The notes under the pieces: model-generated
What the model was told of the DNA's origin: nothing
The model's input: only the letters and a program-made list of their open reading frames with translations
Database searches by the model: none
In this document: positions 7,155-15,111 of the stretch, one piece after another
Position numbering within the stretch: position 1 is the first letter of the stretch
Layout of the letters: each line of letters starts with the position of its first letter
Made by a program: the position numbers and the translations under genes
Assembly: GCA_934215475.1 (NCBI GenBank)
Contig: CAKPZY010000025.1
Span: 1 to 29,280, forward strand
DNA from: an uncultured Ligilactobacillus sp.
Lineage (GTDB): Bacteria > Bacillota > Bacilli > Lactobacillales > Lactobacillaceae
DNA length: 29,280 nt
Reading direction: 5' to 3'

Positions 7155-7874
7155 TCATTGTGCAGTATATCCCCCATCGGCATTGATCAACGCCCCAGTG
7201 ACGATCGATGCATCATCACTAGCGAGAAAAGCGATCACTTTGGCAATTTCATCGGGTTCAGCCAAGCGACCGATCGGCATCTTGCCCACCATGGCATCAG
7301 TCGTTTCTTTTGGCAAGTTCTTCAACAATGGAGTATTAACATACCCTGGAGCCACACAGTTAAAGCGGATGCCCGCAGTCGCATAGGTTACTGCCTGTGA
7401 TCTGGTATAATTGGCCACTCCGGCCTTTGCTGCAGAATATGCCTGTGATTTTTCCCCACCGACGACTCCTAAAATCGAGCTCATATTGATCACGCTGCCG
7501 CCAGAGCTTTGTTTTTCCATTTGTGCGACGACATATTTATTGGTCAACACGACCCCTGTCAAATCAATGGCGATAACTTTATTCCAGTTGCCCTCGTCAA
7601 GTTGAGACACAGGAGCTTTTTTCTCAGAAATCCCTGCATTAGCCAACAAAACATCGATCCTACCATATTTCTCCGTTACTTTTTGCACTGATCCTTGTAG
7701 TGAAGAACTATCTGTGACATCAGTTTTGACAAAATCTAATTCATCGTCTGCAGGTGCACTAATATCAGCAACGATCACTTTTGCTCCCCGCTTTTTAAAT
7801 AGTTCAGCCGTTGCCAGGCCTATTCCAGAAGCTCCACCCGTAATAATGACAACTTTATTTTGCAGATTGCTCAT
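7155..7874 (-). CDS. Short-chain dehydrogenase/reductase, NAD(H)-type
   Basis: 239 residues, a full-length classical SDR. Nucleotide loop TGGASGIG (12-19), Asp37 at the end of strand 2 (VIVADIS), which favours NAD(H) over NADP(H), NAG (79-81), and the catalytic set Ser133 (NMSSILG), Tyr146 and Lys150 (YSAAK). The C-terminus is ADGGYTAQ, the ending of the Mg-dependent Lactobacillus R-specific alcohol dehydrogenases. It should interconvert an alcohol and a ketone or aldehyde in the cytoplasm; the substrate is unknown. Start: GGGGAGG about 9 nt before ATG 7874 (longer in-frame extension to 7952 has no such site). A cre-like site at 7999-8013 suggests CcpA control. A second, more RADH-like SDR lies at 15112-15861. 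Confidence 0.9.
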   Translation of the reverse strand: MSNLQNKVVIITGGASGIGLATAELFKKRGAKVIVADISAPADDELDFVKTDVTDSSSLQGSVQKVTEKYGRIDVLLANAGISEKKAPVSQLDEGNWNKVIAIDLTGVVLTNKYVVAQMEKQSSGGSVINMSSILGVVGGEKSQAYSAAKAGVANYTRSQAVTYATAGIRFNCVAPGYVNTPLLKNLPKETTDAMVGKMPIGRLAEPDEIAKVIAFLASDDASIVTGALINADGGYTAQ

Positions 7875-7998
7875 CTTAGCATTCCTCCCCATAATCAAAA
7901 CAACGATGAAAATGACCTCTGTTTTGTTAAAATCATCACTGACTATGCACATCCAAGGTCATCTTCTTATAAAATTATACTAATATAGTAACTTAACT

Positions 7999-8013
7999 TT
8001 GACACCGTTTTCA
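7999..8013 (-). promoter_or_regulatory. cre-like site (CcpA) upstream of SDR
   Basis: TTGACACCGTTTTCA matches the consensus WTGNAANCGNWNNCW at all but one position. It overlaps a minus-strand TTGAAA box with TACTAT 18 nt further on, about 110-140 nt before the SDR start, so carbon catabolite repression of the SDR is likely. Confidence 0.5.
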
Positions 8014-8130
8014 AACATATAATTTCACTGTTTCAATATATTAGTGTATTTAAAGGAGATTCGTTGATGTTTTAGTTTAACAGCTCAAAATTTCCAACTT
8101 CTTTACTTTCATCATACACATTTCAATGGT

Positions 8131-8850
8131 TCAAATAGATTTAACGACAACTTCTGACATTTTTACATCACCCCGTAAATGAACCGTAGTCGTTGATAGA
8201 TCAGACCTCTCCGGAATATTGATATCACTAGCAAAATAATCAATTTCATCGATCACATTCCATTCTTCAGGCATGTATAGCTCAACCTCGCTCATAGTAG
8301 AGTGAAGATATACGTTGATATCCGGGCCTGCAGGAACCACATCGTCAAAATAAACTTTTAATTCTCCCAAAGTTGCTTCAAAACTAACTTGTTTCAGATT
8401 CTTATTATGCAAGTATTTAGTATTCGAACTGAATTTGCTGGAAAAAGAAATCTTTTCCCGCTTGTCATCGGTACCGTGGTCATGATAGTGTAAGCTTTTC
8501 TTGAAAGGCCCTATTTTGACATACGAAAATTTACGGTTCCGGACTCGGTTAATAACCGGGCCAAATAAGAGGGAAAGGCCAATATCTACCAGTAAAGCGT
8601 TCAAAGGGATAAACCAGGGCGATAAATTCAGTGGTTGTGCGTATATAATGCATAATGCTGCCACTGAAAAGGTGATCCCAGTCAAACTAAGGCCAACCAG
8701 ACTTGTGATCAAAATTGCTGCAAAGACAATGGTCAACAGCATACTCCAAAAGGTATAGGGATAATCAAACCACCCAAACTGACTTCCCAATAATAAGACC
8801 GCGCCTACTAAGACAAAAGTTCCCCAAAACCATCTGCTTTTTCTCATCAT
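8131..8850 (-). CDS. LiaF-like membrane protein (LiaF_TM plus C-terminal beta domain)
   Basis: 239 residues. The N-terminal half (about 5-105) has four membrane helices with GSQFGWFDYPYTFW, like the LiaF transmembrane domain. The C-terminal half (about 135-239) is a beta-rich cytoplasmic domain (GELKVYFDDV...VELYMPEEWNV...LRGDVKMSEVVV) of the kind found in LiaF and related cell-wall antibiotic response proteins. LiaF inhibits the LiaS kinase in Bacilli; here the partner is a LytTR-type regulator whose stop overlaps this ATG (ATGA), with GAGGAG 6 nt upstream. LytTR genes next to small membrane proteins often form autoregulated pairs in Firmicutes. The role is probably envelope sensing. No terminator is seen downstream. 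Confidence 0.75.
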   Translation of the reverse strand: MMRKSRWFWGTFVLVGAVLLLGSQFGWFDYPYTFWSMLLTIVFAAILITSLVGLSLTGITFSVAALCIIYAQPLNLSPWFIPLNALLVDIGLSLLFGPVINRVRNRKFSYVKIGPFKKSLHYHDHGTDDKREKISFSSKFSSNTKYLHNKNLKQVSFEATLGELKVYFDDVVPAGPDINVYLHSTMSEVELYMPEEWNVIDEIDYFASDINIPERSDLSTTTVHLRGDVKMSEVVVKSI

Positions 8851-9301
8851 AATCTGCTCCTCTCATCTAAGACCCGTTTGAATTCCTTATAATAACCGCG
8901 CGATATGTACAACTGCTTGTAACTGTTACGGAACTTGACCAAATTTCCCCGCAAGGAATGATCAACTGAAAATATCTGATCGACATTCACGAGCGCTGAT
9001 TTGGAACCACGTATAAAGTTAGTGGGCAAATTACGTTCTAACTCGTAAAGCTTTAGCGGCACTGTGTACGTTTCCTGCGCCGTATGAGCGATGACTTTGC
9101 GTTCGGATGTCTCAAAAAATAAGATCACAGCAAGCTCCAGATAATACTGGACTTCATCTTGAAAGAATTGAATCTTCCGTTGGCCTCTGTCCGATGATCG
9201 GAGCGTTTTAACTAAATTATCAACTTCTTCATCATATTTAGAAGTCCGAATAATAACTTCCTTTCGGTTAGCTGTTCATCCAATTCAACTTTGACTCGCA
9301 C
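8847..9301 (-). pseudogene. LytTR-family DNA-binding regulator, frameshifted near N-terminus
   Basis: The 3' part encodes a complete LytTR domain (IRTSKYDEEVDNLVKTLR, then LYELERNLPTNFIRGSKSALVN, FRNSYKQLYISRGYYKEFK). The natural start is GTG at 9301, preceded 8 nt upstream by GGAGGAAGG, giving VRVKVELDEQLTER. The frame then breaks within AAAGGAAG (about 9258-9265): restoring one lost base joins LTER to EVIIRTSKYD. Intact length would be about 151 residues, normal for stand-alone LytTR regulators. A GTG at 9128 could start a shortened 93-residue form, but it lacks the first helix region. Coupled by ATGA overlap to the LiaF-like gene. LytTR domains bind paired promoter sites; targets unknown. 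Confidence 0.7.
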
Positions 9302-9369
9302 AGAAATCACCTTCCTCCCCCGTTTTTTTGATATCAGGACAATAGTGCTTCGCCATGTTTTGCAAGCCT

Positions 9370-9397
9370 ACTTTATCTTCACAGCTCTAAAAGTCAA
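9370..9397 (-). promoter_or_regulatory. Probable promoter of LytTR-LiaF-like operon
   Basis: Minus-strand TTGACT (9397-9392) and TAAAGT (9375-9370), 16 nt apart, about 70 nt before the LytTR start. The spacing is one short and the -10 matches four of six. Confidence 0.4.
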
Positions 9398-9471
9398 TTC
9401 AAATTTTCAGGATATCATTTCCTCCTTTGATAATGCTATTTAACCCCATAAAACTTTAAAAAGAAAGCGGT

Positions 9472-9500
9472 TATGCGCAAGTTGTCACTTATTGCGCGTA
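9472..9500. promoter_or_regulatory. Dyad between divergent LytTR and aldo/keto reductase genes
   Basis: TATGCGCAA (9472-9480) faces TTGCGCGTA (9492-9500), eight of nine bases complementary, with centres 20 bp apart. It sits about 50 nt upstream of the reductase -35 and about 75 nt upstream of the LytTR promoter. Operator-like; the bound protein is unknown. The remainder of 9302-9619 holds the two promoters. Confidence 0.4.
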
Positions 9501-9548
9501 AGATGTCAGATTTTGTTATTAACATTGACTTTACCAGGAGAAGATTAT

Positions 9549-9577
9549 TTTACTTTAACACTGCAAATTTATATAAT
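9549..9577 (+). promoter_or_regulatory. Promoter of aldo/keto reductase
   Basis: TTTACT (9549-9554) and a perfect TATAAT (9572-9577), separated by 17 nt, about 43 nt before the start codon. Confidence 0.55.
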
Positions 9578-9619
9578 ATTTGTGTGCTTTACAAATTTTT
9601 AGATGAAATGAGGTTTTGA

Positions 9620-10474
9620 ATGATGGATCTAACAAGTACTTATACACTCAGTAATGGTGTAGAGATTCCTGTTATCGGTTTTGGTACCTGGCAAACTCCT
9701 GACGGAGAAGTGGCAGAAGCTTCAGTTAAAGCAGCCTTGGAAGCTGGCTACCGCCATATTGACACAGCAGAAATGTATGGAAATGAAAAAAGTGTTGGCC
9801 GCGCAATCAAGGATAGTGAAGTAGACCGCGATTCGATCTTTATTACCAGCAAATTGACCAATTCTTTGCATACCTACGAAAAAGCAACTGCGGGCCTAGA
9901 TCAAACTTTGAAAGACCTGCAATTGGACCACTTAGATCTATTCTTGATCCATTGGCCTAATCCGGCCCCTTACAGAAAAGATAATTGGGAAAAACATCTG
10001 CAAGAAACATGGCGGGCATTTGAAGATGCATATAAAGCTGGCAAAGTTCGGGCAATCGGTGTTTCGAACTTTTACCAAAAGCACCTCCAAGTCTTAGAGA
10101 AAACACAAACAGTTGCTCCGATGGTCAACCAGATCCATCTTTGCCCTGGCGACCATGATGATGAGTTAGTGGAATATTGTCGCCAAAGAGACATTTTGCT
10201 GGAAGCATACAGTCCATTTGGCACAGGCAAGATTTTCACCGATCCAACTCTCCAAGGACTCGCCAAAGAAACTGGCCATTCCATCGCCCAGGTATGCCTG
10301 CGCTGGTCACTACAACATAAGTATCTGCCTCTGCCAAAATCTGTTCACGCTAACCGGATCGAAGAAAATACTCATGTCTTTGACTTCGAGCTAACTCCTG
10401 AACAAGTGAAGAAGATCGACGGCTTAGTAGGTGTTGCTGGCTACGGTGGCGACCCAGACTCTGTGCCATTCTAA
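9620..10474 (+). CDS. Aldo/keto reductase (2,5-diketo-gluconate reductase type)
   Basis: 284 residues, normal length for the AKR (beta/alpha)8 barrel. The catalytic tetrad is visible: Asp48 and Tyr53 in DTAEMYGNE, Lys78 in TSKLTN, His111 in LIHWPNP. Family signatures GYRHIDTAEMYGNE and the C-terminal LPLPKSVHANRIEEN (NADP phosphate-binding region) are present. It should reduce aldehydes or ketones with NADPH in the cytoplasm; the substrate cannot be read. ATG 9620 has GAGG 6 nt upstream; ATG 9623 is an alternative. Monocistronic, with its own promoter and a strong terminator, and convergent with pepN. Confidence 0.92.
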   Translation: MMDLTSTYTLSNGVEIPVIGFGTWQTPDGEVAEASVKAALEAGYRHIDTAEMYGNEKSVGRAIKDSEVDRDSIFITSKLTNSLHTYEKATAGLDQTLKDLQLDHLDLFLIHWPNPAPYRKDNWEKHLQETWRAFEDAYKAGKVRAIGVSNFYQKHLQVLEKTQTVAPMVNQIHLCPGDHDDELVEYCRQRDILLEAYSPFGTGKIFTDPTLQGLAKETGHSIAQVCLRWSLQHKYLPLPKSVHANRIEENTHVFDFELTPEQVKKIDGLVGVAGYGGDPDSVPF

Positions 10475-10500
10475 ATTAAATTATCTAAATGAACTCTTCA

Positions 10501-10532
10501 AAAGTCTGCAGCTTTTTGCTGCAGGCCTTTTT
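10501..10532 (+). terminator. Terminator of aldo/keto reductase
   Basis: CTGCAGC (10506-10512) pairs with GCTGCAG (10518-10524) across a 5-nt loop and is followed by CC and a T run (10528-10532); further A-T pairs extend the stem base. Confidence 0.85.
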
Positions 10533-10679
10533 AATTGTCGCTGGAGCTTTTTCTTTGAACTAATAATCAACGTACGGGTTTGCTGTGCCAATTTCACCTG
10601 CCTTCTGCATATTTGAAACAGTTCAGTACGATGATTACCTTATTTAACTGAAACTAATATGGAGCTACACCGGTCATCG

Positions 10680-10875
10680 ACGTTATTTTGCTAAAACTAC
10701 GTTGATCTTCATCAAATATCTACGTCATTTTGTCAAAAGTACGTTGATTTTCACTAATCATCTACGTTATTTCGCCCAAACTACGTTGATCTTCACTAAT
10801 CATCTACGTTATTTCGCTAAAACTACGTAGATTCTCGTCAACCTTCTACGTTATTTCGTTAAAACTACGTAGATT
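10680..10875. repeat. 42-bp tandem repeat array between convergent genes
   Basis: About 4.7 copies with exact 42-bp period; copies start (at ACGT) at 10680, 10722, 10764, 10806 and 10848. The best-conserved stretch is ACGTTATTTCGCTAAAACTA. Each unit holds two ACGT cores 19 bp apart; in the last two copies TCTACGT and ACGTAGA are perfect inverted arms, while earlier copies carry ACGTTGA. No open reading frame runs through. It lies between the terminators of the aldo/keto reductase and pepN. A second array with similar design follows pepO. Confidence 0.9.
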
Positions 10876-10901
10876 GCCTTTTCTAACAGAGTTTCATTAG
10901 C

Positions 10902-10952
10902 GTTATAAAAATATCCCGCCCAAACACACCAAACTGTGTCCGAGCGGGATAT
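10902..10952 (-). terminator. Terminator of pepN
   Basis: ATATCCCGC (10911-10919) pairs with GCGGGATAT (10944-10952), with an inner ACACA/TGTGT pairing. On the minus strand the stem is followed by TTTTTATAA. It begins 14 nt after the pepN stop. Confidence 0.9.
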
Positions 10953-10965
10953 GGTATTTCCTATG

Positions 10966-13497
10966 TTAGTTATTAAATTCAAATAACTTAATTGCTTTAT
11001 TAACAGCGTCTTTTTGGTCTGCTATCAAAGCTACGCGACTCTCGATCACTTTTGTATCCATTTGGATCTCACGTGTCAAGCCGGGCGTGTTAAGCTTTGG
11101 CTCAAAGAATTCCTTGAATTGCGTCAAACGTTGCGGTGTGCGGAAGACGCGGGAAGTAACAGTAATAAATGTCGGAAATTCCATGTCTCCACCGACCGTA
11201 TCTTCCAGCCACTGCCAATCATCACGCAGCCAATCCCAAGCCAATTGCTGTCCAGCGGGGTTAGCCAATACTTCGTAATACCAGATGCGCAAGTCTTGTG
11301 GTTTTATGATGTCGCTCTTCTCGTAGTCGGCAACGATTTTCTTCAATAATTTCTTATCAGGGGTCTGCGGCAAAGCCACACTAATACTCTCCTTGTAACT
11401 CCCATCTGAGGTGGTTACATATTCATGCAGCAGTTTATCAAATAACTTCGGGCTGCTGTAATTTTTAACCTCGTTGCCTAAAACATAAATACGGATATCT
11501 GCCGGTAACGAAATCAAGGAATCTTTATTTGCTTCAAAGAGATCATGTGCCTCCGCTATCGAGGTAGAATTCTTCGCATAAAGAGCTGCTTTTAACACAC
11601 GCGGCCTAGTCAGTTGGTCGTCATTTGATTCTCCGTATTTAGGTGTCCAGCCTAAGCGTTGGACTTGACCCGAACTTAGAGCATCAAATAGCTTCTGCAA
11701 ATTCCCTTCTTCTGGTGAATCCGGCTCCACAAATTTTTTCAAATCGTCTGCTACTTTATACAATGCTGCATTGACAACATTAGAAGTACTGCTGGCAAAG
11801 CGAGCCAACAACGGAACAATGCTGGCATAAGACAGCTGACGTCCTTCTGCTAATAAACGCAGATCTTGCAATAGCTGCAACTGAGTGATCGGCTCCAACT
11901 TATCTACATCACTCAAAATATCATCCAGTAAAGCTTGGTCATATTTCACAATAAAATGTGACTCATTACCGACATTCAAACGGAACGGCTCCCCGGCAGT
12001 TTTTCGCAGCTGAGCATAATCGCCCAATTCAACTGTCCTATCCCCCATTATCGGTGGAGCAGCAACATAGTTGCTATTGAGCGGGATCTTCCACAAGCGG
12101 CCGGCATCTTTTCCTTCGCCAACGAAAAATTGCTTCTGGGATAGTGTGAGTTTGCCATCGACTACGCTCACGTTAACTACTGGATATCCAGGTTGTTCCA
12201 ACCAAGTATTCATGATCACAGCCAAATCGATCCCAGCAGCCTTGCCTAAAGCATCCCAGAGATCCGCGCCTGTTGCGTTGCCATAATGATGAGCTTCGAA
12301 ATAAGCCTTCAAGCCTGTCCGCAATGCATTGTCGCCGATCAAAGAACGTGCCATGACGAGCATGCGGGCCCCTTTAGCGTAAACAATAGCACCGTCAAAA
12401 ATTGAATCGATCTCAGCCGGTTTCTCTACTTGAACATGCACTGACTGTACTCCGTCAGTGGCATCACGCTGCAGTGCGGCTGGAGCTTCTGAAGTTTGGA
12501 ATAATTCCCAGACATGCCAGTCGTGTTCCAATGCATCAACGGCAACATATTCCATCATGTTAGCGAAACTTTCATTTAACCATAGATCATCCCACCACTT
12601 CATAGTGACTAAGTCGCCAAACCACTGATGAGCTAATTCATGGGCGATCACTGTCGCAACTAATTCCTTCGTATGCAGTGATGTATTATCGGGATCAATA
12701 GCAAGGTATGCTTCACGATAAGTTACCAGGCCCCAATTTTCCATCGCACCGGCTGAAAAATCAGGTAATCCCAACTGCCATGAGTGCGGCAGCGGATACG
12801 GAGTCTGGTAGAAATCCTCATAAAATTCGATCGATCGTTTGGCAATGTCTAATGCAAAATCCAGCTCGTCTGCCTCATGGGCCTTAGTCAAGAATACACC
12901 TACCTGCACGCCGCTTTTTGTCTTAGTGATTTTGCTTTGCATCTCACCAAAAGCAAAGGCGACCAAATAAGTCGACATTTTTACTGTTCTTTCAAAATAA
13001 TGAACGCCATTTTCAACCTTGCTTTCCGGCATGTTAGCAATCACCGTTTCGCCAGGTTTTTCATCAAATTTGATAGCCAGGCCAAATGTTGCCTTTGCTG
13101 CCGGCTCGTCAACACACGGGAAGGCCTGCCGTGCTGCGGTTGTTTCAAATTGCGTTCCGATCAACTGTTTCTTTTCGCCATTGACCTGATAATATGAAGG
13201 ATAGATCCCCATCATCGTATCTGTCAGCGGAGCAGTATAATCGATCGTCAAGGTCGTTTGACCAGATTGCGGCAATCCTATAGCAAGTGTTTCTTCTCCG
13301 TCATCCGCGTTGAAAGGAACCTCTTGGCCATCTGCTTGCACTCTTGAGGCTTTCAAGTATTTCTGGTTAACGGCGATGTGTGCAGCTTGGGCGAAACCAA
13401 AGATCTTGGTTTGGCCGGTGATAACTTTTTTGCTGCGGTCAATGTCTAAATACACATCATATTGTGCCGGTTTGAAATCATCATATAAACGTGTCAC
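10966..13497 (-). CDS. pepN: Aminopeptidase N (M1 family)
   Basis: 843 residues, the usual size of lactobacillar PepN. It has the substrate-binding GAMEN motif (250-254), the zinc motif HELAHQWFGD (His286, Glu287, His290) and the third zinc ligand Glu309 in WLNESFAN; the beta N-domain (RLYDDFKPAQYDVYLDID) and the ERAP1-like helical C-domain are complete. It removes N-terminal residues from peptides in the cytoplasm, releasing amino acids from casein-type peptides. Start GTG 13497: AGAGGAGG lies 12 nt upstream, a long spacing, but no closer in-frame start exists. Monocistronic, with a strong terminator. No frame problems. Confidence 0.97.
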   Translation of the reverse strand: MTRLYDDFKPAQYDVYLDIDRSKKVITGQTKIFGFAQAAHIAVNQKYLKASRVQADGQEVPFNADDGEETLAIGLPQSGQTTLTIDYTAPLTDTMMGIYPSYYQVNGEKKQLIGTQFETTAARQAFPCVDEPAAKATFGLAIKFDEKPGETVIANMPESKVENGVHYFERTVKMSTYLVAFAFGEMQSKITKTKSGVQVGVFLTKAHEADELDFALDIAKRSIEFYEDFYQTPYPLPHSWQLGLPDFSAGAMENWGLVTYREAYLAIDPDNTSLHTKELVATVIAHELAHQWFGDLVTMKWWDDLWLNESFANMMEYVAVDALEHDWHVWELFQTSEAPAALQRDATDGVQSVHVQVEKPAEIDSIFDGAIVYAKGARMLVMARSLIGDNALRTGLKAYFEAHHYGNATGADLWDALGKAAGIDLAVIMNTWLEQPGYPVVNVSVVDGKLTLSQKQFFVGEGKDAGRLWKIPLNSNYVAAPPIMGDRTVELGDYAQLRKTAGEPFRLNVGNESHFIVKYDQALLDDILSDVDKLEPITQLQLLQDLRLLAEGRQLSYASIVPLLARFASSTSNVVNAALYKVADDLKKFVEPDSPEEGNLQKLFDALSSGQVQRLGWTPKYGESNDDQLTRPRVLKAALYAKNSTSIAEAHDLFEANKDSLISLPADIRIYVLGNEVKNYSSPKLFDKLLHEYVTTSDGSYKESISVALPQTPDKKLLKKIVADYEKSDIIKPQDLRIWYYEVLANPAGQQLAWDWLRDDWQWLEDTVGGDMEFPTFITVTSRVFRTPQRLTQFKEFFEPKLNTPGLTREIQMDTKVIESRVALIADQKDAVNKAIKLFEFNN

Positions 13498-13797
13498 GGT
13501 AAGTACATACCTCCTCTTATTGTAAAAAACGAACTGACAGGGCCGTGAAAAATTATTTTAGTACTAACTGCAATCATAGTTTTTAAACGGGCTCCGCCAA
13601 AATTAAATTTAATCAAGCAAATTTATTATACGACAGGACCCGCTAAGAAAGCTATGAAATTAGTTTTCCTTATTTAATAAAAAATGCACAAAGAATTGTT
13701 GTTATCGCCATAATCCAAAGAATCGTCTCGTAAACGAAACATGGACGGAAGCTAGAAACATTTTCTAACAGTTAGTACATAATTTTGAATAAATGTT

Positions 13798-13827
13798 TTG
13801 CATTTTTTTATGGAAGCGCTTTATAAT
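13798..13827 (+). promoter_or_regulatory. Promoter with embedded cre site upstream of alcohol dehydrogenase
   Basis: TTGCAT (13798-13803) and TATAAT (13822-13827) are 18 nt apart. ATGGAAGCGCTTTAT (13810-13824) between them matches the cre consensus except at one base. CcpA binding here would block RNA polymerase. The promoter is about 220 nt before the TTG start of the dehydrogenase, leaving a long leader. I see nothing else convincing in 13498-14049. Confidence 0.6.
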
Positions 13828-14049
13828 TAAAATATTAGATGAAATTCAAGAGTGATTTGGCAAATGGTTGGCTTGATCATTATTATGAGTTAAGTGCGCC
13901 AGTGCTTGCATTTCTATATTAATAGGCATGGCTGGTCCCAAAGCAATTGTTTTATTGAACGCCACGATTTATGAATTATTTTTATTTTCATTACGTCAAT
14001 TGTAAAGTTTGCTCGGTCTTTTAGCTTTGTTATTTTAGGAGGGGATATT

Positions 14050-15000
14050 TTGAAGGGTTGGGTTTTTGAAAAGACACATGAACCATTGAAATTACAGGAG
14101 GTAGACGATCCGCAAATCTCGCCTGATTCTGTAATCGTCAATGTAAAAGCTTCAGGATTATGCCACACAGATGTGACAATCGTAGATGATCCAGGTTGGA
14201 TGAAAATGATAGATCCACCATTCATATTGGGCCATGAAGGTGCCGGAGTCATCGAAAGTGTAGGGTAAAATGTAACCGGCTTTAAAGCGGGAGATCGCGT
14301 AGGCATTTGCCCGATCGATCCAGTTACTAAAATTGCGATTGGCGGCGGCAAAAACGGTGTTTACGCAGAAAAAGTCGTTGTCCCATCCTCCCAGTTGATC
14401 AAATTGCCCGCCAACGTTTCCTTTATTGAAGGAGCTGCTGCGACTGATGCTGGAATGACTTCCCACCACGCACTCTTTGGGCTAGGAGGAGCCAAGAAAG
14501 GCATGAAAGTCGGGATCATCGGGATCGGCGGATTAGGGGATTTCGGAGCCCAAATGGCGGTCGCGGCCGGCTGTGAAGTTTTGGCAGCTGATCCGAAGCC
14601 GGAAGCGCAAGAAATCGCAAGAGGATTTGGCATCAGGAAAGTTTACAAAGATGCTATCGAATTCAAAGACGAGCAGCCAGACCTGATCGTTGACTACGCA
14701 GGTTTTGGCACAACTACCGCTCACGCCGTGGAAGCCGTCAAAACAGACGGAACCATCGTTGTTGTCGGCATGGGTGTGCTTCACTCTGACATCAGTACCT
14801 GGGACTTAACGACCAGAAGATTAAAAATTTTTGGAAACAATGGAGGTTCGAGCGAAGACATTGCCCAAGTTTATAAATATTTTGCTGCAGGTAACCTGAA
14901 GCCAACTTTGCATACCATTCCTTTTTCTGATATCGACAAGGGGTTGGCTGAGCTAAAAGCAGGTAAAGTTTCCGGTCGATTGATCGCGGTACAGGAATAA
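14050..15000 (+). pseudogene. Zinc-type alcohol dehydrogenase (MDR) with in-frame stop
   Basis: One frame from TTG 14050 (AGGAGGGG upstream) to TAA 15000, interrupted by TAA at 14266-14268 in GVIESVG-stop-NVTGFKAGDRVG, where relatives have Glu, Lys or Ser. Otherwise intact, about 316 residues: GLCHTD and GHEGAG zinc-binding motifs, Asp in ATDAGMTS where many relatives have the third Cys ligand, GIGGLGDFGAQ nucleotide loop and an Asp in AADPKP suggesting NAD. The structural-zinc loop with four Cys is absent; a short GICPIDPVTKIAIGGGKNG replaces it, which I believe is normal for one lactobacillar subgroup. Without readthrough, only 72 residues are made; an internal start at 14395 would give just the cofactor domain. 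Convergent with the SDR downstream. Confidence 0.8.
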
Positions 15001-15035
15001 GTGGTTTTGTCTTATATTAATTTGAAAATCTAAAT

Positions 15036-15078
15036 ATAGCGGAGAAACAGTTCTATTGAATTGTCTCTTCGCTATTTT
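15036..15078. terminator. Bidirectional terminator between convergent dehydrogenases
   Basis: ATAGCGGAGAAACA (from 15036) pairs with TGTCTCTTCGCTAT (15062-15075) with two mismatches or wobble pairs, and T runs follow on both strands. It serves the alcohol dehydrogenase and the minus-strand SDR. Confidence 0.85.
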
Positions 15079-15111
15079 ACTATTCAATTTTCACTGTTGT
15101 TATGGAATAGG

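Noticed and set aside
9258..9266. Programmed -1 frameshift in the LytTR gene
   Set aside because: A -1 slip would restore the frame, but there is no X-XXY-YYZ slippery heptamer or obvious downstream stem; a simple one-base deletion is more likely.
10680..10875. CRISPR array
   Set aside because: The repeat unit is contiguous with no unique spacers; period is 42 bp with all positions repeating. The same holds for 21936-22200.
13839..13922. 27-codon frame in the leader of the alcohol dehydrogenase
   Set aside because: It begins shortly after the -10 box but has no ribosome-binding site and no recognisable leader features.
14266..14268. Recoding of the stop codon in the alcohol dehydrogenase
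   Set aside because: TAA is not the selenocysteine codon (TGA), and no recoding element is visible; a nonsense mutation is simpler.
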